Shown here piece by piece: positions 23,588-34,149 of a stretch of DNA of 64,000 nucleotides. The stretch is from Haberlea rhodopensis. Its lineage: Eukaryota > Streptophyta > Magnoliopsida > Lamiales > Gesneriaceae. A model generated the notes under the pieces. The model was not told the DNA's origin. It ran no database searches and saw nothing but the letters and a program-made list of their open reading frames with translations. Within the stretch, counting starts at the first letter, position 1, and each line of letters starts with the position of its first letter. The stretch is taken from assembly GCA_907163345.1 (NCBI GenBank), contig CAJQUN010000001.1, forward strand, positions 4,030,001 through 4,094,000. The letters run 5' to 3'. Position numbers and translations under genes: made by a program.

Positions 23588-25513
23588 TCAGTGAGGTTTC
23601 AATTGGCGCGATGCATAGGCTATAACCTTACCATGCTGCATTAGTACGCATCCTAGCTCTTTTAATGACGCATCGGCGCAAACTGTGAAACCTCCAGAGC
23701 CAAATGGAAGGTTTAGAACGAGTGCAGTAGTCTGTCTTTTCTTTAGCTCAAGGAAACTGGACTCACATTCATTAGACCAGACGAATTTGACATTCTTTTG
23801 CATCAAACGTGTGATAGGCTTAGCTATTTTTGAAAATCCTTCATTGAATCGACGATACCAGGCTAAACCCATGAAACTTTGAATTTCAGGCACATTCGTT
23901 GGTCTTTGCCAATTAATTACAGCTTCAACTTTGCTTGGGTCAACAGAAATGCCTAAACGGAATACTACATGGCCCAAGAATATCACGCGATCAAGCCAGA
24001 ATCCACATTTGGATAATTTACAAAATAGTTGTTCCTTCCGAAGAATCTGAAGAACAGTCCTCAGGTGTTCAACGTGATCTTCTTCAGATTTGGAGTATAC
24101 AAGAATATCATCGATAAAAACAATGACAAACTGATCAAGAAATTCCCTAAAGATGCGGTTCATTAAATCCATAAATACTGCAGGGGCATTTGTAAGACCA
24201 AACGGCATCACGAGGAATTCAAAATGACAATATCTAGTTTTGAATGCTGTCTTCGGTATATATTCTTCTCTAACTCTCAACTGATGATAACCAGAACACA
24301 AATCAATCTTCGAATAAACTACAGTACCTTGAAGCTGGTCGAACATATCATCTATTCGAGGTAGTGGATACTTGTTTTTCACAGTAGCTCGGTTTAATTG
24401 ACGATAATCGATGCATAGACGCATTGATCCATCATTTTTGTGAACAAACAGTACAGGGGCTCCCCAAGGTGACACACTGGGTCTAATGTAGCCCTTCTCT
24501 AGTAATTCTTGCAATTGTTCTTTCAGCTCTTTCAATTCTAACGGAGCCATTCGATACGGCGCCTTAGAAATAGGATTTGTACCAGGAGCTAACTCAATTG
24601 AAAATTCAATTTCTCTTGGTGGGGGAAATCCTGGTATTTCATCAGGAAAAACATCTGGAAATTCTTGCGCCACCGGAATCTCAGACAATTTTGGTTCTGC
24701 TTTATCTGTATCGACAGCATACACTAAATATCCCTCGTTCCCTTGAAATAATAGTCGTGACATTTCTAAGGCTGATACTAAGGGAATCTTAGCACGCGAG
24801 CCTCTACCGTAGAAATTCCATTTTGACTCAGAACTCGGACGAAAACGGACTATCCCATGGAAACAGTCAACAGTGGCTCGACATGTTATCAAAGTGTCCA
24901 TTCCCACGATACAATCAAAATCATTCATGGGGAGGACAATAAGGTTCAAGCTCAATTTGTTATTCTCATAATCTAACACACAATTTGGTATCACATGGGT
25001 AGATATAATCATCTTTCCCATCGGGGTGGCAACAGATATGGATGTAGATAGTACGATAGGAGTGATGGAATGCAATGTCATGAATGATTCAGAAATAAAT
25101 GAATGAGATGCTCCAGTATCAAATAATACTCGTGCCTGATAACCGTAAATAAAACAGTTACCTATAATGATATCTCCGGGGGCTTCTTGAGCTTGTTCTT
25201 CTGTGAGAGCGAAAACACGTGCTTGGGATTGGTTAGTAAAAATACGACTCCCTGCTGCTTGTTGTTGTGGTGCATTCGACTGCTGGTATGACCTATCAGG
25301 TGCAACACCTCTACCAGTACTATGTCCTCCACGGAATCCACCTCGATATTGCTGGGGTTCGTTCCTCCTGGATGGACAAGCTCTAGCATAATGGCCTTCC
25401 TTTCCACATTCATGACATGTGCCACGAACACCAATGCATCGATCACTGGCATGATTTCCGCCACAATGATTGCAATATGGACCATAATAAATAGTAGCCT
25501 GGGACCTACCTTG
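23588..25513 (-). pseudogene. Tekay-like zinc knuckle, protease and reverse transcriptase segment
   Basis: In frame with gag but after a TAG at 25514-25516. It starts with a CCHC zinc knuckle (CHECGKEGHYARAC, near 25420-25380), then a protease with DTGASHSFI just upstream of 25081. Reverse transcriptase follows (KNDGSMRLCIDYRQLN, MPFGLTNAP, FIDDILVYS as the YxDD-type catalytic box at about 24100), then the start of RNase H (CADASLKELGCVL, YASRQLKPH). A one-base insertion near 23600 ends the frame. Apart from the flanking lesions the motifs look intact. Confidence 0.9.
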
Positions 25514-26275
25514 CTAGCGATAACTACTAGAACTTGAAGAAGTTGGGCCAGATTTCTTAAAATTCTTCCCTTTGGCTCTCAGGTACTGATGGGTGGACGA
25601 CCTGCTGCTAGAAGGAACAAATGGTGCACTGCCCCTCTTTAGTCCAGCTTCTGCATTTTTTGCTCTTTCAACTGCTTCAGCATATCCAGTAGGTAAACCA
25701 GACACCACATACGTATAGATGTTGTTGTTCAATCCATTCACAAAACGATTATATTTGGCTTTTGGGTTGGCTGCTACATGGGGCGCATACTTCAGCATTG
25801 CAGAGAAAATGGAGGCATATTCCGCAACAGACATGTTACCTTGTTGCAGTTTGTTAAATTCGTTCTCTTTCTCAGTGAAATAAGATGGCGGGGCATACTG
25901 TTCAATAAATTGAGTCCTGAACACATTCCAGCTTACTTCAATGCCTTGCTCATCAAGTCCTATCTTTGTTGCTTCCCACCAATCCCTAGCTCGATCTTTC
26001 AATTGATATAGAGCAAGTTTGTATTTCTGGTTATCGGAATATTCCATTAGACTGAATAGGTATTGGATATCTTTAAGCCATGATTCAGACTTTTCGGCAT
26101 CCTCCATGCCAAAGAATTTTGGAGGTCGCATGTTCTGGAAACGAGAAACAATCTCATCCATAGCCATCCTCTCGAATCTATCAGTTACCCGTTCTACAAT
26201 ATTTTCCTCTGTTATAGGAACTTCCACATGTGTACTGGGATGACCACGACCACGTCCAAGTCCGTCGTTAGCCAT
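25514..26275 (-). pseudogene. Tekay-like gag (capsid), ended by a nonsense codon
   Basis: The 253-residue frame starts at the ATG 240 bases inside the upstream LTR. It has the retrotransposon gag domain (PPKFFGMEDAEKSESWL, RDWWEATKI, FIEQYAPPSYF, MLKYAPHVAANPKAKYNRF) and a Ser/Arg-rich tail. The TAG at its end replaces a sense codon in an otherwise open gag-pol frame that continues directly into the zinc knuckle. It is most simply a CAG-to-TAG change. A programmed readthrough is possible but unlike the family. Confidence 0.88.
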
Positions 26276-26496
26276 CTATAGACAAAAGGCTAGAATAGAC
26301 ACATATATACACAGAAAATATCTATGTACTACATAGAAAGATGTCACAAAATTCAGCAATTAGAGCACATAAAACATGTAGGCATATAGATCAAACACAT
26401 GCACAATTAATTCATTTTGTGCAACTCTCGTGTGACCTATAATCCTATTGGAGCACTCCTAGTTGGGCTTCGACACTTTGAACAATTTCCCAGTTA

Positions 26497-26509
26497 TGCT
26501 CTGATACCA
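26497..26509 (-). other. Primer-binding site of the Tekay-like element
   Basis: The minus strand reads TGGTATCAGAGCA five bases inside the upstream LTR, complementary to initiator tRNA-Met, the usual primer of chromoviruses. Confidence 0.9.
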
Positions 26510-26514
26510 TACAG

Positions 26515-28623
26515 TGTGGGGCCCTCGACTTTTACTGGTAATTGTTATGCAATATTAAATTATTGAATACCGAGAAACATCATTAAAGCGGAATTTTTCT
26601 TTAAGGGAAGCGACGATGCCAGTCAAACATATATAAATATTTTTCTTTTACAAAAATTTAAGCTCGATTATAACCAAAAAAATTTTGAGCCTTCCTGCTT
26701 TACATTAACCATATATTATTGTAACGCCGAAGTAAACAAAATGACAGGCGTATAATAGCTTTACAAAATTTGTAGCATGCTTTGATCCATCACTACACAT
26801 GATGAAGTGGCACAAACTCAGTCCATGTAATTCTAACTGCAAGGGACAATATATTAGGATACATTCCCTCTTCAATCAGTAGTCCGGGAAAATCATACGA
26901 AATCTTCTCTACCAGGTAAGGCACACCATTGACGTACATCGTGATATAAGAATTTATTGTGTTCCCATCCTCTCCCATTAATACTATCTTTGTCATTATT
27001 AATCTGGTTATCATCCACACATAGTGTGATAACCGCCCCCGAAGGGGTGAGTAATAACCCAGTATGAAAAGACCAAAATAAATACAATATGTACTGCAAT
27101 GAATGATATGTGGATGCAATGCATGATCAGGGTAATATACACATGCACGGAAAAATCAGAATAACGGTAGCTGCACAATCAGTAAATGCAGCGCAACAGC
27201 TCGAGCAATAGGTAAGGCTCGGCTACACTGCCGTAGCGACCACTCCTCCGTCAGTCTACTACCGTGTGCCGGTCACCTCGCCAGGGACTATGGACATACT
27301 GCGCCTTGTCGGCCTACAACAACTCTCGGGCTAGTCGCAGCTCCGTACCATCCCAACAAACACCTCGAATCCACACACAATATCAAAACGGTCATCAAAT
27401 AGGATCGAGGCTCAATATGCAATGTAATGTCATGTCAAGCATCGATGCTACATATATATACAGAATAATATGTGTGTGTAAAATAGATTTTATTTTATTT
27501 TTCTTGCATCGATGTTTATGTAATGCCACAATTAAACCATGTAGACAAATAAATGTCACATAAAGCACGTTCAACACATATCAAACTCTACGGGTACCTG
27601 TTGTATATTATCCAGTCATAACATACCTTGTGAAATTTTCAACTGTTATAGCTTGGCGATGTAGATCAGAAATCACTCTACAATATCGATGAATGATAAA
27701 TTATTATCATAAAATCAACCATTAACTTTATATAAATTTCGAAACTTGTACTGATTCAAACTCTGTAGTTCTTGACTTTTGTAGAACCTTTAGTAGTTTA
27801 TTTAAGACATGATGCATTTATTTAAACAACTAATAACTTAACATAAACTAGTTACTAAGAGATATGGTAAATTTTAAGATTAATGTTCAACAAAATCAAT
27901 ATATTTATCACGAAATTGTTATATAACCAATTTCAGTGTGTCCTTAGCCCAAAACTAAACTTCTATACATGATTCATTTTTTTTTATTTTTTTTTACACC
28001 GAAGCATATCAAATTTTCCATAAGACTCAAGAATATTAGTTAAAACTCTCGAAACACTCATACACGTAGATAACTCTACGTTCACGTACACATACATATT
28101 ATGTTTGAACAAAACAAGTTTGAATATTATATTATATTTTTTAAAAAAAAGAACTGTAGAGAAAGTTGCAAGGAATATGAATATTTGAATAGGAAATTTT
28201 TATACCTTGAAGCGTGAGTCAGAGAAATGAGAGAGAAGATTTTGGATAAGCTCCTATGGCTTTCTGCTGTTTTTTCCTCTTCTATATATATAATGGCCAA
28301 AAAGACACTATAATTGCCTAACAGGGCAATAGCAGGATAAACAATTATTTGCTTAAAAAGTTGATATGACATAAACTATTATTTTATTTTGATTGTCTGA
28401 TGGAAAATCGACCAACAAATATTGGCTTACAAGTTGGATATGATATAACTATTATTTTATTTGAAGATAATATATTATATTTGTTGTTATTATGATATCT
28501 TAGTTAAATATTATTATTTTATAATATTTAGATATATGTATATATACATCTTCGAATATTTATGCATATATATATATTTTAATTTTAATTGGTACATTTT
28601 GCGATTATTTTCGGGGTCTTACA
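26515..28623 (-). repeat. 5' LTR of the Tekay-like element
   Basis: A 2109-bp direct repeat of 19583-21703 with scattered single-base differences and short indels, mainly in A/T and (AT)n tracts. On the element strand it should hold the promoter. It ends CCCCACA at 26515. Confidence 0.93.
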
Positions 28624-28832
28624 TGCACTTTACCTTACTGCCCATTTACTTTAGCCTATCAGTTCTTAACTCACAAGTATAGTAGATACATTCCACACTA
28701 TCTTTTAGTTGTCTACTGCCTTGTAATCAATTAAGATCTTACTGCAGTACTTAACAGCCTACTGTAAGAATCAAGAACTTGAGCCTAGTGTTTATTCAAT
28801 CCCCTGCTAAATACTACCCCAATCCTAACAAG

Positions 28833-28846
28833 TAATATCATAGCAG
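28833..28846 (+). other. Decayed primer-binding site of the Sirevirus
   Basis: TAATATCATAGCAG follows the LTR end by two bases. It resembles TGGTATCAGAGCAG with G-to-A and G-to-T changes, consistent with ageing by deamination. Confidence 0.6.
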
Positions 28847-28876
28847 ATTTTCACAATTGTGAGAATACCAGAACTG

Positions 28877-29990
28877 ATGGCCTCATTCAGCAAGGTTCCA
28901 ATGTTCAGAAATGATGAATATGATGATAGGAGAATTTGGATGCAAGCACATCTAAGTTCTCAGGACGATGATATGTGGTATGTCATTACTGACGGACCAA
29001 TGGCGATCATGAAAGTCAACACATTCGTGGCTATCTCTAGTGGTGAGCCTCATATGGTTGAAAACATAGAGCATACTGGAACTTGGATAACGTGGCCAAA
29101 GACATCTTATTCAAAATATTGGACAAAAACATGTTCAATAAAATCAAGATGTGTCCTACCGCAAAAGATATTTGGGAAAAGATCGCACAACTGTGTGAAG
29201 GAAATGATCAGACGAAAGAAAACAAGCTTATTGTTGCTCTACAAAAGTTCGAAAACATCAAGATGATGTCTGTAGAAACTCTCAACGAATATGATGAAAG
29301 ATTGACATGAATTATCAATGAGCTCAAAAGCTTGGGTAAAGAACTCTCAAACAGAGAAGTTACTCTAAAGGTGAATGAGAGGTCTACCAAGAGAATGAGA
29401 TGTGAAGACCACAACCATGAGAGAATCAAATGATCTGAACAAAATAGATCTTCATGATCTATTTGCTGATTTAAAGGCTAATGAGTTTGAATTAGGCATT
29501 CGAGTTGACGCTGAATCAAGTACCAGTCAACCAAGGAAGGTCATTGCTGCATCTGAGTCCTTGTCCAATGTAACAGAGAAGACTCGTGAACAAATGTGTA
29601 GTGATGAAATGACGATGTTTGTAAGAAAATTTGGCAAATTCAAGAAGAAGAGCCATAAGACATATCAGTCTTATCCAAGGAAGCAGAACTTCAAGAACAG
29701 ATTAGAAGGATTGTCAAAAGAGGACTTCCAAGGACTACAAGAAGTCTAAAGAGAAAAGAAGATGGTCCAGTAGAGATAAAGATCAAAAATTCATTGTTGC
29801 TGAGGAGAACAAAAGTAAGTGGACTGATTCAGACTCAGAGTCAGAAGAATCAGCAAGCTCCTCAAGCGAAAGTGAAGATGAAGGAGTCCACTGTCTCATG
29901 GACAATGATGACAATGAGGTAACTGATTCTAACTTTTTTGAAATCACTCATATTGAACTCACCACTGCACTGCAGGACATGATAAACGAG
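28877..29990 (+). pseudogene. Sirevirus gag, broken
   Basis: The frame opens with MASFSKVPMFRN at 28877 and has Copia gag motifs (RRIWMQAHLSSQDDDMWYVI). After a frameshift near 29080 it continues as DNVAKDILFKILDKN, KMCPTAKDIWEKI and FENIKMMSVETLNEYDERL, ending in a stop at 29308. Further downstream come DLNKIDLHDLFADLKANEFEL and a lysine-rich stretch, then an acidic SDSESEESASSSSESEDE tract. Several stops and shifts are present, so no intact protein is made. Confidence 0.8.
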
Positions 29991-30824
29991 TATCAATAGT
30001 TGTATGAGTCCTTCGAGAATTACAAGGCTGAACATTCTAGCCCAGTCGAATAGCAGGACAGTAAACTTGATTGTGAACAATCAAGGCAGCTAGAATGCTT
30101 AAGGGCAAAAGTAAGTCTACTCGAAATAGAAAAGGACAAAGTTAAATGCGTACACCAGAAACTTATCAATTTGGTTCGCACATGGAACAATCAACCGCTA
30201 GGAAAGATGAAATACTAGAGTCGATTAGGCTTGCTGGCGATCTTGATGGCATAGGCTATATCAACTATGACATTTCTAGCACACGATCTCAACTGTGTCT
30301 GGTGAAAAACAAGTCTCAAACAATAAACTTTGTTAGATCCAGCACAGTATATGAACCAAGTGAGTTGGAGATGTTACATGTCAAGCCAATACTCGTTAAG
30401 GAACATACATCATACAAAGGTATTGGTTACGTTAAGCCAGTAGAGAAGCTCATACCAGTACATAAATCCGCTAATGGACATAAGACAATTCCTAATGGTC
30501 AGGCAACTCGAAAGGCAAAGCGTAAATGATATCATAATTGTTTGCATGTCCAGAAGAGATACATGTTTCCAAACAAGAATCAAAACTCAAAACAGCATGC
30601 ATACACTCAATATCACACACAACGCCCTAGAACACCATCACCATCTTTTGCAAACACATTTCAGGACACACACAAACACAAAAGGTTCAGGGTTATCCAA
30701 GTATGAGTCCCAAAAGAGCTAGTCCTGTCTGGACCCAGGTAGGATTGGGTACCAATATTTTCATAGCTTTAATTGCAGAGATCTAGGATCCAGCTAGTTC
30801 GGAGCTCAGAGTGGTTTCTGGACA

Positions 30825-31745
30825 GTGGATGTTCTAGACATATGATAGGAAGTGCATGTCTACTGTCTGAGTTAGTAGACACTACTGGACCAAGAATAAT
30901 GTCCGGTGACAACGAAATGTAGAACCATGGGTAAGTGTAAGATTATCCATGGTAACATTACTATTAAAGATGTACTGCTAGTTGAAAATCAATGCTACAA
31001 TCTGATTAGCATTAGTCAACTATGCGATAATGGACATTCAGTAGAACTCAACCAGCACTCTTGCACAATAAGATCTACTGATGGTAATATACTGCTTGTA
31101 GGTAAAAGGCATGATAACACATATAAGATTGATTGGAATTTTGATCAACCAGCCTCACATACCTGCTTTGCTGCCTTGAATAATTTCAAAAATTGGCCTT
31201 GACACAAGCATTTGAGTCATTTAATTAAAACTATTGTCAGTCTGCATAAGCTTGATTCAGTTGATGAATTGCCCCAGGTAGAGTTCTCAAAAGACAAGAT
31301 TTGTTCAGCATGCCAACTTGGTAAGCAGATCAGATCTACCTTTAAGTACAGAGGTAGTAAATCTTTCTCTCGGTGCCTAGAGTTGCTGCACATTTATCTT
31401 TTTGGTCCTATACCAGTAACAAGTATAGGGGAAATGAAGTATACCCTAGTGTTAATAGACGATTTCTCTCATTTTACCTGGGTCCTGTTTCTAAGTGACA
31501 AAGATCAGGCTACTCCAAAGCTGATCAAACTACTGAAGAGACTACAAAACGAGAAGTCGTGTGTGATATATAGAATTCGTAGTGACAAAGGTACTAAGAT
31601 TACCAATCTGACACTCGAATCATATCTAGATGATCTTGGTAATAAACACTAATACTCTGCTGCAAGAACCCGGCAACAAAATGGAGTTGTTGAGCGTAGG
31701 AACCGCACTTTGAAAGAAGATGCGCAAACTATGCTTACAGTAAGC
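30825..31745 (+). pseudogene. Sirevirus protease end, pre-integrase and integrase core, broken
   Basis: A protease-like DSGCSRHM occurs at about 30833. Then follow KCKIIHGNITIKDVLL and NLISISQLCDNGHSV (gag-pre-integrase, with H-H and CSACQLGK zinc residues) and the integrase core: YTLVLIDDFSHFTWVLFL, IRSDKGTKI and QQNGVVERRNRTL. Stops occur at about 31202 and 31650. After 31745 the sequence jumps to YFHVFGCKCFIHN, so the integrase C-terminal region is deleted. Confidence 0.82.
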
Positions 31746-32176
31746 CAACTATTTCTTATTTCCATGTGTTTGGTTGCAAATGTTTATTCACAACAATGGA
31801 AAAATTTATCTAATTACCTTTGATGCTAAATCTGATGCAGGATTATTTTTTGGTACTCTGCTATTAGTAATGCTTTTAGATTATTTAATAATAGAACACT
31901 TACAGTAGAAGAATCCATTCATGTCATATTTGATGAATCTCTTGATAATTATATCTCTGGATTACAAATCAATAATTTCAGTAATTGATTAGAAATTACG
32001 CATATTGATAATGATTGTGATGATGTGTTGGATTACAACAGAATTGTTGATTGCATTTTAGAACCAGAAGTCCCTGAAGCACAAGCAGATGAGCCTATTG
32101 TTCCACAAGAGTTAAACTCTGCTGCCGAGGAAACTATTGAATCTACCCCTACTGCAGTGGATATCATAAATGCCAA
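31746..32176 (+). pseudogene. Sirevirus integrase-reverse transcriptase linker
   Basis: Plus-strand frames read FDAKSDAG, FRLFNNRTLTVEESIHVIFDE and then an acidic linker (PEVPEAQADEPIVPQE) up to about 32176. This is the normal sequence before reverse transcriptase, but the next bases read as RNase H on the other strand. Confidence 0.75.
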
Positions 32177-33557
32177 TGTAGACATTGCAATTGATGTCTG
32201 TTTCTTGCAACCCCATGAAATCAACATATCTCCTAGGATTTGACAGTATCCACTGGTGCTCTTCCTATCAATCTTACATCCTGCATAGTCAGCATCTGAA
32301 TATCCAATTAAATTAAATTTAAAATCCTTGGGACACCAGAGACCAACATTTTCAGTTCCTTTTAAGTATTTAAGGATCCTCTTAGCAGCATTGTAGTGTG
32401 ATTTCTTAGGATTAGCTTGGAAGCAAGCACACATACATACCGCGAACATGATGTCAGGTCCGCTGGATGTCAAATAAAGTAAAGAACCAATAATACCACG
32501 ATACATGGTTACCTCTATTGGTATGCCTACTTCATCCAAATCTAGTTTAGCAGACGAGCTCATGGGAGTGATTGTTGCTGAACTAGTGTTCATACCGTAC
32601 TTCTTTAGTAGCTCCTTTGTGTACTTCGATTGGTTGATGAATATTCCCTCAGCGGATTGCTTGACTTGCAATCCTATGAAAAATGATAATTCCACATCAT
32701 GCTCATATCAAACTAATCATGCATGATTTTGGTGAATCTCTCGCAAAGTTTTGGGTTAATACTACCAAAAATAATATCATCAACGTATATCTGAACTAGT
32801 AAAGTATGGTGACCCTTTGTGAATTTAAAAAGGGTATTGTCTGTCAATGGTAAAGTTATGCTCAGTCAGATACTTCGATAGAGTATCATACCATCCTCGG
32901 GGAGCTTGTTTAAGACCATGCAATGCTTTCTATAGTTTATAAACAAATGAAGGTTGCTTATGGTTTTCAAACCCAAGAGGTTGTTCAACATAAACCTCTT
33001 CTTGGAGTTTGACTTTAAGGAAATCACTCTTAACGTCCATTTGATAGACTTTAAAGTCCTTGAATGCAGCAAATGCAAGAAATATGTGAATGACTTCTAA
33101 TCACGCTACAGGGGCAAAGTCTCATCAAAATCGATTCCTTATTCTTGTATGTATCCATGTGCAACTAATCTTGCTTTATTCATAATTAATGTATCATTCT
33201 CATCCAATTTATTTCTAAGTACCCATTTGGTACCTATAACAATGTGATGCGATGGACATGGTACTAAGTGTCAAACTTTATTTCTCTCAAATTGATTAAG
33301 TTCTTCTTGCATAGCTTCTACCCAGTTTGGATCTATAATAACACCATCTATCTTCTTAGGTTCTATGTGAGAGATGAATGCACCATGAAGAAATTCATTG
33401 ATCATATGTTCTCTGGTTCTGAGAGGAGCAGTATGGTTACCTATGACCTGCTCAGGTGGGTGATTCTTCTTCAACCGCAGTGGAGGTGCAAGAGGATTTG
33501 TTCCTTCGTCGTTAGGTATTTGAGTCTATAGATCAGTATACTGGATGGGTTCATACC
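32177..33557 (-). pseudogene. Sirevirus reverse transcriptase/RNase H block, inverted
   Basis: On the minus strand from 33557 the sequence reads NHPPEQVIGNHTAPLRTRE, then WVEAMQEELNQFERNKV, then the polymerase with frameshifts (a short interval near 32700-32900 is scrambled). It continues with FFIGLQVKQSAEGIFINQSKY, GSLLYLTSSGPDI and ADYAGCKIDRKSTSGYCQ, and ends at TSIAMST. The rest of RNase H (AEAEYLVAGSCC) is on the plus strand from 33558, and the preceding linker is on the plus strand up to 32176. Both junctions fall inside normally continuous coding sequence, so the 1.38-kb block has been flipped. It is broken by stops. Confidence 0.85.
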
Positions 33558-33880
33558 GCAGAAGCAGAATACCTTGTTGCTGGAAGCTGTTGTGCTCAAC
33601 TGATATGGATTCAACATCAATTAAGAAATTATTGAATTGAGTGCACTGAGCCACCAGTATTTTGTGATAATACGTCTGCTATAGCTATCAGATATAATTT
33701 AGTTCTTCATTCTCGGACCAAGCATATTGGCATTCGTCATCAGTTCATCCGAGATCACGTTATGAAGAAGGATATTCGATTGGAGAACATATCTACTGAA
33801 CAACAAGCAACAAATATTTTCACAAAACCCCTACCGGACGCTAAGTTTCATACTTTCTCAATATACTTGGCTTAATTGAT
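33558..33880 (+). pseudogene. Sirevirus RNase H C-terminal end
   Basis: Frames read AEAEYLVAGSCCAQ, then CDNTSAIAIRYNLVLHSRTKHI, IRDHVMKKDI and IFTKPLPDAKFH: the standard end of Copia pol, on the same strand as gag. It starts exactly where the inverted block stops. One frame change lies near 33640. Confidence 0.85.
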
Positions 33881-34149
33881 ATAACTAAGTGACCTTACTT
33901 TTTTACATTCTCATATACGCTTAATTGAGGGGGAATTACAGTTTAGATATTGCATAAATATAGGGGGAATTTGTGTGTCTTTCGGAGTTCTACTGCTGCT
34001 AAGCTAGTAAAACAATTGTCTGATGCAGTAGAGTTTGCTATTTAACCAGTAGACTCTACATATTAGTAGACATTGCCAAGTATGCTAAGCAAATGATAAC
34101 CTTCCGTAATTATTAATCATTTGGAACGTCGGATTTCAAATTTTATCAT

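Larger units (their letters stand above)
19583..28623 (-). mobile_element. Tekay-like chromovirus (Gypsy) LTR retrotransposon
   Basis: A nearly complete 9.0-kb element on the minus strand. Its LTRs (26515-28623 upstream, 19583-21703 downstream) begin TGTAAGACCCCG and end CCCCACA on the element strand. TGCAG (19578-19582) and TGCAC (28624-28628) flank it, a target duplication with one change. Gag, zinc knuckle, protease, reverse transcriptase, RNase H, integrase and chromodomain follow in Gypsy order. By eye the LTRs differ at about a dozen positions in the first 800 bases, far fewer than the enclosing Sirevirus LTRs, so this insertion is the younger. The coding region has at least two nonsense codons and two frameshifts. 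TGTAAGACCCCG ends and the chromodomain point to Tekay/Del. Confidence 0.92.
18641..28830 (+). repeat. Sirevirus 5' LTR, interrupted by the Tekay-like element
   Basis: The parts 18641-19582 and 28624-28830 together match the 3' LTR (38227-38287 and 40171-41245) end to end, with frequent substitutions. The break at TTTACTTTCTGCAG | TGCACTTTACC is where the 3' LTR reads TTTATGCACTTTACC, which marks the insertion point. Confidence 0.9.

Noticed and set aside
25514..25516. Programmed stop-codon readthrough between gag and pol
   Set aside because: Chromoviruses normally use a single open frame, and other lesions in the same copy show it is decaying; a CAG-to-TAG mutation is simpler.
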